Shown here: positions 51,611 through 60,282 of the stretch, in pieces
Position numbering within the stretch: position 1 is the stretch's first letter
Layout of the letters: every line of letters begins with the position of its first letter
Assembly (NCBI RefSeq): GCF_014645815.1
Contig: NZ_BMML01000038.1
Location: 17,239-81,238 of the forward strand
Length of the DNA: 64,000 bases
Reading direction: 5' to 3'
Origin: Streptomyces fuscichromogenes
GTDB lineage: Bacteria > Actinomycetota > Actinomycetes > Streptomycetales > Streptomycetaceae
Notes under the pieces: model-generated
What the model was told of the DNA's origin: nothing
The model's input: the letters and a program-made list of their open reading frames with translations, nothing else
The model's database searches: none
Position numbers and translations under genes: made by a program

Positions 51611-52630
51611 ATGGCGGACGTGATGCGGGCGTGGTCGGTCGAGCGGCCCGGACCGGTCGAGGCGGATCCGCTGCGGCTGGTCGAACGGCCGCTGCCGGTG
51701 CCCGGGGCGGACGAGCTGCTGGTGCGGGTGCGGGCCTGCGGGGTGTGCCGCACCGATCTGCATGTCACCGAGGGCGATCTGCCGGTGCACCGGAGCGGGG
51801 TGACCCCGGGGCACCAGGTGGTCGGCACGGTCGCGGGGACGGGCGCCGGGGTCGTGGACTTCGCGGCCGGCGACCGGGTCGGGGTGGCCTGGCTGCGGCG
51901 TACCGACGGGAAGTGCGCGTACTGCCGGCGGGGCGCCGAGAACCTGTGCCCGCACTCGGAGTACACCGGCTGGGACGCCGACGGCGGTTACGCAGAGTAC
52001 ACGACCGTGCCCGCCGCTTTCGCCTACCGGCTGCCCGGTGCCCTCGACGACATCGCGCTCGCCCCGCTGCTGTGCGCCGGCATCATCGGTCACCGCGCGC
52101 TGCGCCGGGCCTCGCTCCCGCCGGGCGGGCGGCTCGGCCTGTACGGCTTCGGAGGCAGCGCCCACCTGTGCGCGCAGGTGGCGCTCGCCCAGGGCGCGCG
52201 GGTGCATGTGCTCACCCGGGGTGCCGAGGCGCGGCGGCTGGCCGTGCAGCTGGGCGCGGCCTCGGCGCGGGACGCCTACGAGGCGCCGCCCGAGCCGCTG
52301 GACAGCGCGATCCTGTTCGCGCCGGTCGGCGACCTGGTGCCGGTCGCGCTGCGCGCCCTGGACCGGGGCGGGGTGCTCGCGGTCGCGGGCATCCACCTCA
52401 GCGACGTACCGCCGCTGAACTACGAGCGCGAGCTGTTCTACGAGCGGGAACTGCGCAGCGTCACCTCCAACACCCGTGCCGACGGGCGGGAGTTCCTCGC
52501 CCTCGCCGAGCGGCACGGCGTGCGCGCGACCACCCACGCCTACCCGCTGTCCAAGGCCCCGCAGGCGCTGCGGGACCTGAAGGCCGGGCGCTTCGACGGG
52601 GCCGCGGTGCTGGTGAACGACCTTTCCTGA
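51611..52630 (+). CDS. Zinc-dependent alcohol dehydrogenase
   Basis: A 339-residue medium-chain dehydrogenase. Catalytic zinc ligands are in RACGVCRTDLHV and TPGHQVVG. The structural zinc site has GKCAYCRRGAENLCPHS with the required cysteines. The NAD(P) Rossmann motif reads YGFGGSAHLCAQVA, with a changed glycine pattern (GFGGSA) typical of the AdhP-like actinobacterial group. The substrate is unknown. An in-frame ATG at 51623 is also possible. Confidence 0.92.
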   Translation: MADVMRAWSVERPGPVEADPLRLVERPLPVPGADELLVRVRACGVCRTDLHVTEGDLPVHRSGVTPGHQVVGTVAGTGAGVVDFAAGDRVGVAWLRRTDGKCAYCRRGAENLCPHSEYTGWDADGGYAEYTTVPAAFAYRLPGALDDIALAPLLCAGIIGHRALRRASLPPGGRLGLYGFGGSAHLCAQVALAQGARVHVLTRGAEARRLAVQLGAASARDAYEAPPEPLDSAILFAPVGDLVPVALRALDRGGVLAVAGIHLSDVPPLNYERELFYERELRSVTSNTRADGREFLALAERHGVRATTHAYPLSKAPQALRDLKAGRFDGAAVLVNDLS

Positions 52631-52858
52631 GCCCAACCCCCGCGCGGACCGGGCACGAGAGCGGGCGACCGGCGCACGATCGCGATACACCACCCTTTCC
52701 ACCACGAACACCAGGTTTGCGCAACTAAGCCATGCAACCGCCCCTTTCGCGCCGTACCCGTAGATCACCAGGGCTGTTTGGCTTGTCCGTGCGCACCACC
52801 ACCTCGCACACCACCGACCTTTCGGGTCACCGTTGTTCACCGCTCTGCTGGAGGGAAA

Positions 52859-54301
52859 GTGTCCACACCGGACAGCGTCATCGGTTCCGCCGTCGACGAG
52901 CCCGAGCCGGATCCGACCGCCGACGGGCAGCTCACCAGCCTGAGCACCCGGGCGGCACGCCAGCTCGCCACGACCACCAAGTCAGAGCCGCAGATGCAGG
53001 CCATCACCTCCCGGTGGCTGCTGAGGACACTGCCGTGGGTGGACGTCAGGGGCGGCACCTACCGGGTCAACCGGCGCCTCCAACTGCGTACCGGGCGGGG
53101 CCGGGTGAGCTTCGAGCACAACGGCGGGGACGACATCCGGGTCATCCCGCGGACCCTCACCGAGCTGCCGATCCTGCGCGGCTACGACGACCTGGAGGCG
53201 CTGACCGAGCTCGCCGGCCGGTTCCAGCCCCGCGAGGTCCGCGCCGGGCAGGTGCTGTTCGAGGCGGGGCAGCCGGTCACCGAGACCTACCTGGTGGTGC
53301 ACGGCCGGTTCATCCGGTACGCGGCCGGCAAGTACGGCGAGGAGGAGATCGTCGGGGTCGTCACCGACGGCGACCAGATGGGCGACGAGGCGGTCGGCCA
53401 GACCGACCCGCTCTGGCTCACCTCGGTCCGGGCGGAGACGGCGGGCGTGGTCCTCGCGCTGCCGTGGGCGGTCACCGCGGAGATCATGGACCGGGTGCCG
53501 TCGCTCGGTGCCCATCTGCAGGCGTATGTCGACCGGCAGCGGCTGCCGATGAACCGCAAGGGCGAGGCCGAGGTGCCGGTACAGGCCGGCCACACCGGCG
53601 AGCCGACCCTCAAGGGCGGCTTCGTGGACTACGACCTCGCGCCGCGCGAGTACGAGTTGTCGCTCACCCAGACCGTGCTGCGGGTGCACTCCCGGGTCGC
53701 CGACCTCTACAACCACCCGATGGACCAGACCCGGCAGCAGTTGCGCCTCACGGTCGAGGAGATCCGCGAGCGCCAGGAGTGGGAGCTGGTCAACAACCGG
53801 GAGTTCGGACTCCTGCACAACATCGACTACGGGCAGCGGATCAGCTCGTTCACCGGTCCGCCGACCCCGGACGACATGGACGAGCTGATCTCCATGCGCC
53901 GCAAGACCAAGGTGATCCTGGCGCACCCCAAGGCGATCGCGGCCTTCTTCCGGCAGTGCAACCGGCGCGGCCTGGTACCGCCGTCCATTAACGTCGACGG
54001 GCACGAGATCCCGGCCTGGCGCGGGGTCCCGATCTACCCGTGCAACAAGATCCCGATCAGCGACGACCACACCAGCAGCATCATCGCGCTGCGCACCGGC
54101 GAGGCCGACCAGGGGGTCATCGGCCTCTACCAGACCGGTATCCCCGAGGAGTTCCAGCCCGGCCTGAACGTCCGCTTCATGGGCGTCAACGAGCAGGCCG
54201 TCGTCAACTACCTGGTCACCGCCTACTACTCGCTCGCCGTCCTGGTCCCCGACGCGGCCGGGATCCTGGAGAACGTCCAGCTCGGCCGCACCGCCGACTG
54301 A
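52859..54301 (+). CDS. Family 2B encapsulin shell protein with cNMP-binding insertion
   Basis: A 480-residue HK97-fold shell protein. After an N-terminal arm (about 1-60), the fold is interrupted at about 105-225 by a cNMP-binding domain (RAGQVLFEAGQPVTETYLVVHG), then continues through LKGGFVDYDLAPREYELSL and ISSFTGPPTPDDMDEL to the C-terminal GILENVQLGRTAD. Older annotations call these EshA or Crp-like proteins. The phosphate cassette reads GDEAVGQTDPLWLTSVRA and lacks the usual Arg, so nucleotide binding may be weak. GTG start with GGAGG upstream. It heads the 2-methylisoborneol operon and encloses the synthase. Confidence 0.93.
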   Translation: MSTPDSVIGSAVDEPEPDPTADGQLTSLSTRAARQLATTTKSEPQMQAITSRWLLRTLPWVDVRGGTYRVNRRLQLRTGRGRVSFEHNGGDDIRVIPRTLTELPILRGYDDLEALTELAGRFQPREVRAGQVLFEAGQPVTETYLVVHGRFIRYAAGKYGEEEIVGVVTDGDQMGDEAVGQTDPLWLTSVRAETAGVVLALPWAVTAEIMDRVPSLGAHLQAYVDRQRLPMNRKGEAEVPVQAGHTGEPTLKGGFVDYDLAPREYELSLTQTVLRVHSRVADLYNHPMDQTRQQLRLTVEEIRERQEWELVNNREFGLLHNIDYGQRISSFTGPPTPDDMDELISMRRKTKVILAHPKAIAAFFRQCNRRGLVPPSINVDGHEIPAWRGVPIYPCNKIPISDDHTSSIIALRTGEADQGVIGLYQTGIPEEFQPGLNVRFMGVNEQAVVNYLVTAYYSLAVLVPDAAGILENVQLGRTAD

Positions 54302-54318
54302 CGGCCTGGAGCACATCC

Positions 54319-55371
54319 ATGACCACGACCACCACCTCCTACGCCCTGCCGGGACCGCCGAACATCGCGGAGCGGCTGCGCCCGACCAGGCGCACCGGCG
54401 CGGTCCCCGGACTGCACTACCGTCCGGCGGTGCCCGCCGACCCGGAGAAGGCCGCCGAACTCGACCGCCGGCTGGAGGCCTGGGCCCGCGAGCTGGACCT
54501 GTTCCCCGCGGCCTGGAAGGGGGACTTCGCCGGCTTCCAGTTCGGCCGGGCCGTCGCCCTCCAGCATCCGGGCGGCCTCGACCTGGACCGGCTCACCGCC
54601 GCCGGCAAGCTGCTGCTCGCCGAGAACATCGTGGACTCCTGCTACTGCGAGGAGGATGAGGGGCGGGGCGGATCCCGGCGGGGTCTCGGCGGCCCGCTGA
54701 TCATCGCCCAGTCGGCGCTCGACCCCTTCCACGGCATCCCGGAGCTGGAGGAGGAGTGGCGCGAGGGGATCCGGGCCGACGGCCCGCTGCGCTCGTACCA
54801 GCACGCCCTCGCGGACTACGCCGGCTTCGCCACGCCCAGCCAGACGGCCCGGTTCGTGCACGACATGGCCCGGCTGCACATGGGCTACCTGGGCGAGGCC
54901 GCGTGGATGGAGACCGGGTACGTACCGCGGGTCTGGGAGTACCTGGTGATGCGGCAGTTCAACAACTTCCGGCCGTGTCTGTCGCTCGTCGACGCGGTGG
55001 ACGGCTACGAGCTGCCCGAGCAGATCTACTCCCGCCCGGAGGTCCAGCGCCTGACGGCCCTCGCCTGCAACGCCACCACGATCATGAACGACCTGTACTC
55101 CTTCACCAAGGAGCTGGCGAGCGACCCGGACCACCTGAACCTGCCCCAGGTGGTGGCCGCCAACGACCGGTGCGGGCTGAAGGCGGCGTATCTGAAGTCC
55201 GTCGACATCCACAACCGGATCATGGAGGCCTTCGAGGAGGAGTCGGCCGCGCTGGCCGCCACCTCGCCGCTGGTCGCGCGCTACGCCGAGGGGCTGGCCG
55301 CCTGGGTCGCCGGCAACCACGAGTGGCACGCCACCAACACCAACCGCTACCACCTGCCCGACTACTGGTAG
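54319..55371 (+). CDS. 2-methylisoborneol synthase (encapsulin cargo)
   Basis: A 350-residue class I terpene cyclase converting 2-methyl-GPP to the musty odorant 2-methylisoborneol. The metal motifs are DSCYCEED (residues 106-113), where the family usually has DDCYCED, and NDLYSFTKE (Asn 257, Ser 261, Glu 265). The disordered N-terminal arm that carries the cargo-loading signal is short here, about 35-40 residues, against about 100 in better known synthases. The gene begins 17 bp after the encapsulin stop and precedes the methyltransferase, so the three form one operon. Confidence 0.95.
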   Translation: MTTTTTSYALPGPPNIAERLRPTRRTGAVPGLHYRPAVPADPEKAAELDRRLEAWARELDLFPAAWKGDFAGFQFGRAVALQHPGGLDLDRLTAAGKLLLAENIVDSCYCEEDEGRGGSRRGLGGPLIIAQSALDPFHGIPELEEEWREGIRADGPLRSYQHALADYAGFATPSQTARFVHDMARLHMGYLGEAAWMETGYVPRVWEYLVMRQFNNFRPCLSLVDAVDGYELPEQIYSRPEVQRLTALACNATTIMNDLYSFTKELASDPDHLNLPQVVAANDRCGLKAAYLKSVDIHNRIMEAFEEESAALAATSPLVARYAEGLAAWVAGNHEWHATNTNRYHLPDYW

Positions 55372-55427
55372 CGCCGAGCCATCGCGAAGAACCGAAGCAC
55401 CGTCAGAAACACGTCGAGGAGAACCTG

Positions 55428-56312
55428 TTGACGACCGCCCCTGTCGCTCGGAAGACCACCACGTCAGCCCCGGTACCGACCCAGTCCAGGTACCAGAACA
55501 GCGTCGCGGAGTACTGGAACGCCGAGGAGAACCCGGTCAACCTCGAACTCGGAAGGATCGACGACCTCTACCACCACCACTACGGCATCGGTGAGGCCGA
55601 CTGGTCGGTGCTCGACGAGACCGATCCCGCGCTGCGCAAGGAGCGCGTCACCGGTGAGCTGCACCGTCTGGAGCACGCCCAGGCCGAGCTGCTCGCCTCC
55701 CACCTCGGCGCCCTCACCCCGGCGGACCGGGTCTTCGACGCGGGCTGTGGGCGCGGCGGCGGCAGCATCGTGGCGAACCTGCGGTACGGCTGCCACTCGG
55801 ACGGGGTGACCATCTCCGCCAAACAGGCCGACTTCGCCAACGAGATGGCCCGCAAGCGCGAGGTCGGCGACAAGGTCCGCTACCACCACCGGAACATGCT
55901 GGACACCGGCTTCGAGACCGGCGCGTACGCCGCCTCGTGGAACAACGAGTCCACGATGTACGTCGAGCTGGAGCTGCTGTTCGCCGAGCACGCGCGGCTG
56001 CTGCGCCGCGGCGGCCGCTATGTGACGATCACAGGCTGCTACAACAACGCCTACGGGCAGGCGTCCCGTGAGGTGTCCCTGATCAACGCGCACTACATCT
56101 GCGACATCCACCCGAGGTCGGAGTACTTCCGGGCGATGGCCGCCAACCGACTGGTGCCGGTGCATGTGGAGGATCTCACCGCGGCGACGATCCCGTACTG
56201 GGAACTGCGCAAGCGGGCCGACCATCTGGTGACGGGGATCGAGGACGCGTTCCTCACCGCGTACAAGAACGGCAGCTTCCAGTACCTGCTGATCGTGGCC
56301 GACCGGGTCTGA
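55428..56312 (+). CDS. Geranyl diphosphate 2-C-methyltransferase
   Basis: A 294-residue SAM-dependent methyltransferase that makes 2-methyl-GPP for the synthase upstream. SAM motif I reads VFDAGCGRGGGSI; the YQNSVAEYWNAEENPVNLELG entry segment (key part EYWNAEENPVN) and HHHYGIGEADW are specific to this enzyme. The TTG start has AGGAG 6 nt upstream. It completes the operon and is closed by a perfect palindromic terminator. Confidence 0.95.
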   Translation: MTTAPVARKTTTSAPVPTQSRYQNSVAEYWNAEENPVNLELGRIDDLYHHHYGIGEADWSVLDETDPALRKERVTGELHRLEHAQAELLASHLGALTPADRVFDAGCGRGGGSIVANLRYGCHSDGVTISAKQADFANEMARKREVGDKVRYHHRNMLDTGFETGAYAASWNNESTMYVELELLFAEHARLLRRGGRYVTITGCYNNAYGQASREVSLINAHYICDIHPRSEYFRAMAANRLVPVHVEDLTAATIPYWELRKRADHLVTGIEDAFLTAYKNGSFQYLLIVADRV

Positions 56313-56327
56313 TCCTGCGGTGTGCAC

Positions 56328-56359
56328 ACGGGGGCGGTGTCCGCGGACACCGCCCCCGT
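56328..56359. terminator. Perfect 32-bp palindromic terminator
   Basis: ACGGGGGCGGTGTCC and GGACACCGCCCCCGT around a GC centre give a fully self-complementary 32-bp palindrome, 15 nt after the methyltransferase stop and 10 bp from the stop of the convergent VOC gene. It can end transcription in both directions. Confidence 0.85.
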
Positions 56360-56369
56360 TCCGTCCGGC

Positions 56370-56852
56370 TCACTCCCCCGCGTGGGCCTTCCGCAGCGCG
56401 GCGATGTCGAGCTTGCCCATGCCGTACATGGCCCGGGTGGTACGCGCGGCCTTCTCCGGGTCCGTGTCGCCGATCATCTCGATCAGCCCGTCCGGAATCA
56501 CCTGCCAGGACACGCCGTACCTGTCCTTGAGCCAGCCGCAGGGGCCGGGCTCGCCGCCGTTCTCGGTGAGCTTGGCCCAGTAGTGGTCGACCTCCTCCTG
56601 GCCGGCGCAGTAGATCTGGAACGAGATCGCCTCGCTGAACCTGAACTGCGGTCCGCCGTTGATGGCGACGAACTTCTGCCCGTTGGCCGTGAAGTCGACG
56701 GCCAGCACGGACCCCGCCTCCCCCGGTCCGGCCTCGTTGTACCGGCCGACCTTCCCGATGCTGGAGTTCTTGAAGATCGACACGTAGTAGTGGGCGGCCT
56801 CCTCGGCCTGCCCGTCGAACCAGAGACACGTGGTGAATCCGTCGGTGGTCAT
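56370..56852 (-). CDS. PhnB-like VOC family protein
   Basis: A 160-residue single VOC protein of the PhnB/3-demethylubiquinone methyltransferase-like group: FTTCLWFDGQAEEAAHYYVSIF (key part LWFDGQAEEAAHYY), GGPQFRFSEAISF and CGWLKDRYGVSWQV. Despite old names it is unlikely to be a methyltransferase. The ATG has AGGAGG 5 nt upstream; a GTG two codons earlier is an alternative. Confidence 0.9.
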   Translation of the reverse strand: MTTDGFTTCLWFDGQAEEAAHYYVSIFKNSSIGKVGRYNEAGPGEAGSVLAVDFTANGQKFVAINGGPQFRFSEAISFQIYCAGQEEVDHYWAKLTENGGEPGPCGWLKDRYGVSWQVIPDGLIEMIGDTDPEKAARTTRAMYGMGKLDIAALRKAHAGE

Positions 56853-56922
56853 GGACACCTCCTGGGAACGGGGAACGCGGTCATGTGTACCGACCGGTGC
56901 TCTCCAGGAAACTCATCGGTCA

Positions 56923-56962
56923 GCGCCCTTCAGGGGCGCGGGGAACTGCGCGACCAGCCCCC
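56923..56962 (-). repeat. Dispersed repeat, copy 6 (in a divergent interval)
   Basis: Minus-strand copy with the intact core and hairpin arms GCGCCC (56923-56928) and GGGCGC. Unlike the other five copies it does not follow a gene on its own strand: it lies between the divergent VOC and epoxide hydrolase genes, 71 bp upstream of the VOC start and pointing the same way. Confidence 0.75.
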
Positions 56963-57005
56963 ACGGCGCCGAAGACGACCGACGACCGCACCTAGCATCC
57001 CCACC

Positions 57006-58211
57006 ATGACCTCTTCGTCGCCGGACATCACGCCCTTTCGTATCTCGATCCCCCAGACCGACCTCGACGACCTCCACGCCCGTCTGGACCGCACCCGCTG
57101 GCCGGCCGAGCTGCCCGGCGCGGGCTGGGCGTACGGCGTCCCCACGCCGTATCTGCGGGACCTCGCGCACTACTGGCGCCACGAGTACGACTGGCGCGCG
57201 GCGGAAGCGGAGCTCAACGCCTGGCCGCAGTTCACCACCACGGTCGACGGCACGAACGTGCACTTCGCCCACATCCGGTCCGCCGAGCCGGACGCCACCC
57301 CGCTGGTCGTCACGCACGGCTGGCCGGGTTCGATCGTGGAGTTCCTGGACGTGGTCGGCCCGCTCACGGATCCGGCGGCGCACGGCGGGGACCCGGCCGA
57401 CGCCTTCCATGTGGTGCTGCCGAGCATCCCGGGGTTCGGGTTCTCCGGTCCGACGACGGAGTCCGGCTGGGAGGCGGGGCGGGTCGCGGACGCCTGGGCC
57501 GGGCTGATGCGCCGGCTGGGCTACGAGCGGTTCGGTGCGCAGGGCGGTGACTGGGGCGCGGCGATCTCCCGGGAACTGGGCCGGGCCCATCCCGGCCGGG
57601 TGATCGGCGTCCACCTCAACCTGCTGCCGGGCGCCCAGCAGGCCACCGAGCCCACGGCCGGAGAGCTGGCGGCCCTGGACGCCGAGGAGCGGGCGAACAC
57701 CCTGGACTCCTGGCGCCGTTGGGCCGCCTGGTCCAAGGAGAGCACCGGGTACGCGATCCTCCAGAGCACCCGCCCGCACACGCCCGGGTACGCGCTCACG
57801 GACTCGCCGGTGGGGCAGCTCGCCTGGATCGTCGAGAAGTTCCGGGAGTGGACGGACTCCGCGGAGCTGCCGGAGGAGGCGGTGGACCGGGACCGGCTGC
57901 TGACCAACGTGATGCTCTACTGGCTCACCGGCACGGCCGCCTCGTCCGCACGGATCTACCACGAGCGGGCGCACGCCACCGGCGACCGGGCCGCCGCCCC
58001 CTCGGAGCCTTCCACGGCGCCGACCGCCCTCGCCCTGTTCCCGGCCGACCCCCAACGGCCGCTGCGGCACAAGGCGGACCGCACCGAGAACATCGTGCGC
58101 TGGACGGAATTCGACCGGGGCGGGCACTTCGCGGCGATGGAGGAGCCGGACCTGGTGGTGGGCGACGTCCGCGCGTTCTTCCGGCAGTTGCGGGACAAGC
58201 GCGAGGGCTGA
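57006..58211 (+). CDS. Epoxide hydrolase (EHN-type alpha/beta hydrolase)
   Basis: A 401-residue soluble epoxide hydrolase. An N-terminal EHN domain (about 10-115, with LDDLHARLDRTRWP) precedes the alpha/beta core with oxyanion motif HGWPGS, nucleophile Asp in GGDWGAAIS and catalytic His in GGHFAAMEEPD. Lid-domain tyrosines that protonate the epoxide are expected in the YAILQST and ARIYHE regions. The physiological substrate is unknown. Confidence 0.9.
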   Translation: MTSSSPDITPFRISIPQTDLDDLHARLDRTRWPAELPGAGWAYGVPTPYLRDLAHYWRHEYDWRAAEAELNAWPQFTTTVDGTNVHFAHIRSAEPDATPLVVTHGWPGSIVEFLDVVGPLTDPAAHGGDPADAFHVVLPSIPGFGFSGPTTESGWEAGRVADAWAGLMRRLGYERFGAQGGDWGAAISRELGRAHPGRVIGVHLNLLPGAQQATEPTAGELAALDAEERANTLDSWRRWAAWSKESTGYAILQSTRPHTPGYALTDSPVGQLAWIVEKFREWTDSAELPEEAVDRDRLLTNVMLYWLTGTAASSARIYHERAHATGDRAAAPSEPSTAPTALALFPADPQRPLRHKADRTENIVRWTEFDRGGHFAAMEEPDLVVGDVRAFFRQLRDKREG

Positions 58212-58228
58212 GGCGCCGCCCGGCGGCC

Positions 58229-58253
58229 GGGGCCGGCGAAAAGCGCTGGCCCC
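58229..58253 (+). terminator. Terminator after the epoxide hydrolase
   Basis: GGGGCCGGCG and CGCTGGCCCC form a 10-bp stem with one mismatch and an AAAAG loop, 17 nt after the stop codon. Confidence 0.6.
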
Positions 58254-58282
58254 GAGGGACCGGCAGCGGCATTCTGCCCTGC

Positions 58283-59095
58283 GTGGACGCACTGGAATTC
58301 AGGGTGAACGAACCGGGACTGCGGGACATCTTCGACGAGGACGCCGAGCGGTACGAGCGGGCCCGGCCCCGCTACCCCGCGTCGCTGACCGAGGAGTTGG
58401 TCCGGGCCACCGGGGCCGGGCCGGGCAGCCGGGTCCTGGAGATCGCTCCTGGCACCGGAAAGCTCACCGTCGACCTGGCCGGGGCCGGCTGCTCGATCAC
58501 CGCTGTGGAGATCGGCCCGAACATGGCCGCCGTGGCCCGCCGCCGGCTGGCGGCGTTTCCCGCGGTGGACGTGGTGGTGGCGGCCTTCGAGGAGTGGGAG
58601 CTGCCGCCGGAGCCGTTCGACGCGGTGGTCTGCGCGACCGCCTTCCACTGGCTCGACCCGGCTGTCCGGCTGCCGAGGGCGGCGCGGGCGCTGCGCCCGG
58701 GCGGGCTGCTCGGCATCGTCTCCACGCACCATGTGGCGGGCGGCACCGAGGACTTCTTCGCCGAGGTCCAGGAGTGCTACGAGCGATGGGATCCGGCCAC
58801 CCCGCCGGGTCTGCGACAGACCCGCGAGTCCGAGCTCGCGACCGACACGAGCGAGTTCACCGGCTCCCCGTACTTCACCGGCGTGGCCGTGCACGGCCAC
58901 GCCCAGGAGATCACGTACACCACCGAGCAGTACCTCGACGTGCTGCTCACCTACTCCAACCACCGCGCTCTCCCGGCGGCCGACCGGAACGGGCTGCTCG
59001 CGGGCATCCGTGAGCTGATCGACTCCCGGTACGGCGGTGCCGTCACCAAGCGGTACTGGCACGAGCTGGTCACCGCGGTGCGCATCGGGGCGTAG
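58283..59095 (+). CDS. Class I SAM-dependent methyltransferase
   Basis: A 270-residue methyltransferase with motif I VLEIAPGTGKLTVDLA, acidic residue VEIGPNM, and the FDAVVCATAFHWLDP motif typical of the UbiE/TehB-like Methyltransf_11 class. The acceptor is unknown. GTG at 58283 is used; a GTG at 58304 is also possible, and neither has a clear ribosome site. Confidence 0.85.
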   Translation: MDALEFRVNEPGLRDIFDEDAERYERARPRYPASLTEELVRATGAGPGSRVLEIAPGTGKLTVDLAGAGCSITAVEIGPNMAAVARRRLAAFPAVDVVVAAFEEWELPPEPFDAVVCATAFHWLDPAVRLPRAARALRPGGLLGIVSTHHVAGGTEDFFAEVQECYERWDPATPPGLRQTRESELATDTSEFTGSPYFTGVAVHGHAQEITYTTEQYLDVLLTYSNHRALPAADRNGLLAGIRELIDSRYGGAVTKRYWHELVTAVRIGA

Positions 59096-59150
59096 CCCTC
59101 TCGTCCACCCGTCGTCACCGGATGTTTTGCGCCACCTCGGGGCACGGGAC

Positions 59151-59216
59151 GCATGCGGCACGTCACCCCGGGTACCCGAGCTTCGAGGCACGCATGAGAC
59201 GTCCGGTTCCGGGTAC
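59151..59216 (+). promoter_or_regulatory. Tandem sigma-B-type promoters of the sigma factor gene
   Basis: Two copies of GCAT, 15-bp spacer, GGGTAC: 59151-59175 and 59192-59216, exactly 41 bp apart. Both match the GNNT-N14-16-GGGTAC/T consensus of Streptomyces sigma-B-like factors, and each -10 sits in the palindrome CGGGTACCCG (59169-59178 and 59210-59219). They suggest that the sigma factor transcribes its own gene from two start points. Confidence 0.7.
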
Positions 59217-59300
59217 CCGGCCAGGGCGAACCCTGGACAGGGCCGGTACGACACCGGCCGAAGAGGCACCCGCCGAACCATGAGTGACCTGGGAGAGGAA

Positions 59301-60188
59301 ATGAACACCGCCGGGATCCGGTCGGAAGCAGTGAACACCGCTCACCCCGTCGAGACGTGGTCGCCGGAGGGGGCACTGCCAGGAATCGAGGACCCGAGGG
59401 CCGTCGCCCCGCGCGACGCGCGCCAGCTGTCCCGCCAGTTCTTCCAGCGGCTCGGCGAGCTGGAGGAGGGCACGCCCGAGTACCAGTACGCCCGCAACAC
59501 GCTCATCGAGATGAACATGTCGCTGGTGCGGTTCGCGGCCGGCCGGTTCCGCAACCGGGGCGACGACATGGAGGACATCGTCCAGACCGGGATGATCGGC
59601 CTGATCAAGGCCATCGACCGGTTCGAACTGTCGCGCGAGGTCGAGTTCACCTCCTTCGCGCTGCCGTACATCGTGGGCGAGATCAAGCGGTTCTTCCGCG
59701 ACACCACCTGGGCGGTGCACGTGCCGCGCCGGCTCCAGGAACTGCGCGTGGAGCTGGCCAAGGCGCGTGAGGAGCTCTCCAGCCGCCTGGACCGGGAGCC
59801 GACCGTCGCGGAGCTCGCCACGCTCATGAACCTGACCGAGGACGAGGTGGTCGAGGGCCAGCTGGCCTCCAACGGCTACAACTCCTCCTCCCTGGACGCC
59901 GCGCTGACCGGGGACGGCCCGGACGGCGGCGAGGCGGTGCTGGCCGACTTCATCGGGGTCGAGGAGGCCGGGCTGCGGCTCGTGGAGGACTTCCAGTCGC
60001 TGGCCCCGCTCATGGCCGAGCTGAGCGAACGGGACCGGGAGATCATCCATCTGCGGTTCGTGGAGGAGGCCACCCAGGCGGAGATCGGCGAGCGGCTCGG
60101 CTGCTCCCAGATGCATGTCTCCCGCCTGATCAAGCGGATCATCGTACGACTGCGGCAGGGGATGCTGGGCGAGCTCGGCTGCGCCTGA
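59301..60188 (+). CDS. RNA polymerase sigma factor of the SigB/SigF group
   Basis: A 295-residue group 3 sigma factor. Region 2 includes SLVRFAAGRFRNRGDDMEDIVQTGMIGLIKA and FELSREVEFTSFALPYIVGEIKRFFRD; region 3 follows, and region 4 ends in ATQAEIGERLGCSQMHVSRLIKRII (key parts are quoted in pieces). Such factors control osmotic, oxidative or developmental stress genes. GGGAG lies 5 nt before this ATG; an in-frame ATG at 59280 is possible. It is preceded by two promoters of its own type and converges with a kinase-like anti-sigma gene. Confidence 0.93.
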   Translation: MNTAGIRSEAVNTAHPVETWSPEGALPGIEDPRAVAPRDARQLSRQFFQRLGELEEGTPEYQYARNTLIEMNMSLVRFAAGRFRNRGDDMEDIVQTGMIGLIKAIDRFELSREVEFTSFALPYIVGEIKRFFRDTTWAVHVPRRLQELRVELAKAREELSSRLDREPTVAELATLMNLTEDEVVEGQLASNGYNSSSLDAALTGDGPDGGEAVLADFIGVEEAGLRLVEDFQSLAPLMAELSERDREIIHLRFVEEATQAEIGERLGCSQMHVSRLIKRIIVRLRQGMLGELGCA

Positions 60189-60197
60189 CGGCGGAAT

Positions 60198-60239
60198 CGC
60201 GGGCGCCACCCCACACAGAGACATGGGGCGGCGCCCGCG
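60198..60239. terminator. Bidirectional terminator between sigma and anti-sigma genes
   Basis: CGCGGGCGCCACCCCA and TGGGGCGGCGCCCGCG form a 16-bp stem with one mismatch and a 10-nt loop, 10 nt after the sigma factor stop. Confidence 0.8.
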
Positions 60240-60282
60240 GACGCTCCCCCTGACTTCCGGAGCCCGGACCCGGACCCCCGAC

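Noticed and set aside
54319..54400. Longer N-terminal extension of the 2-methylisoborneol synthase
   Set aside because: The upstream in-frame sequence lies inside the encapsulin gene and reads as an Arg/Gly-rich shadow; the ATG is 17 bp after the shell stop codon.
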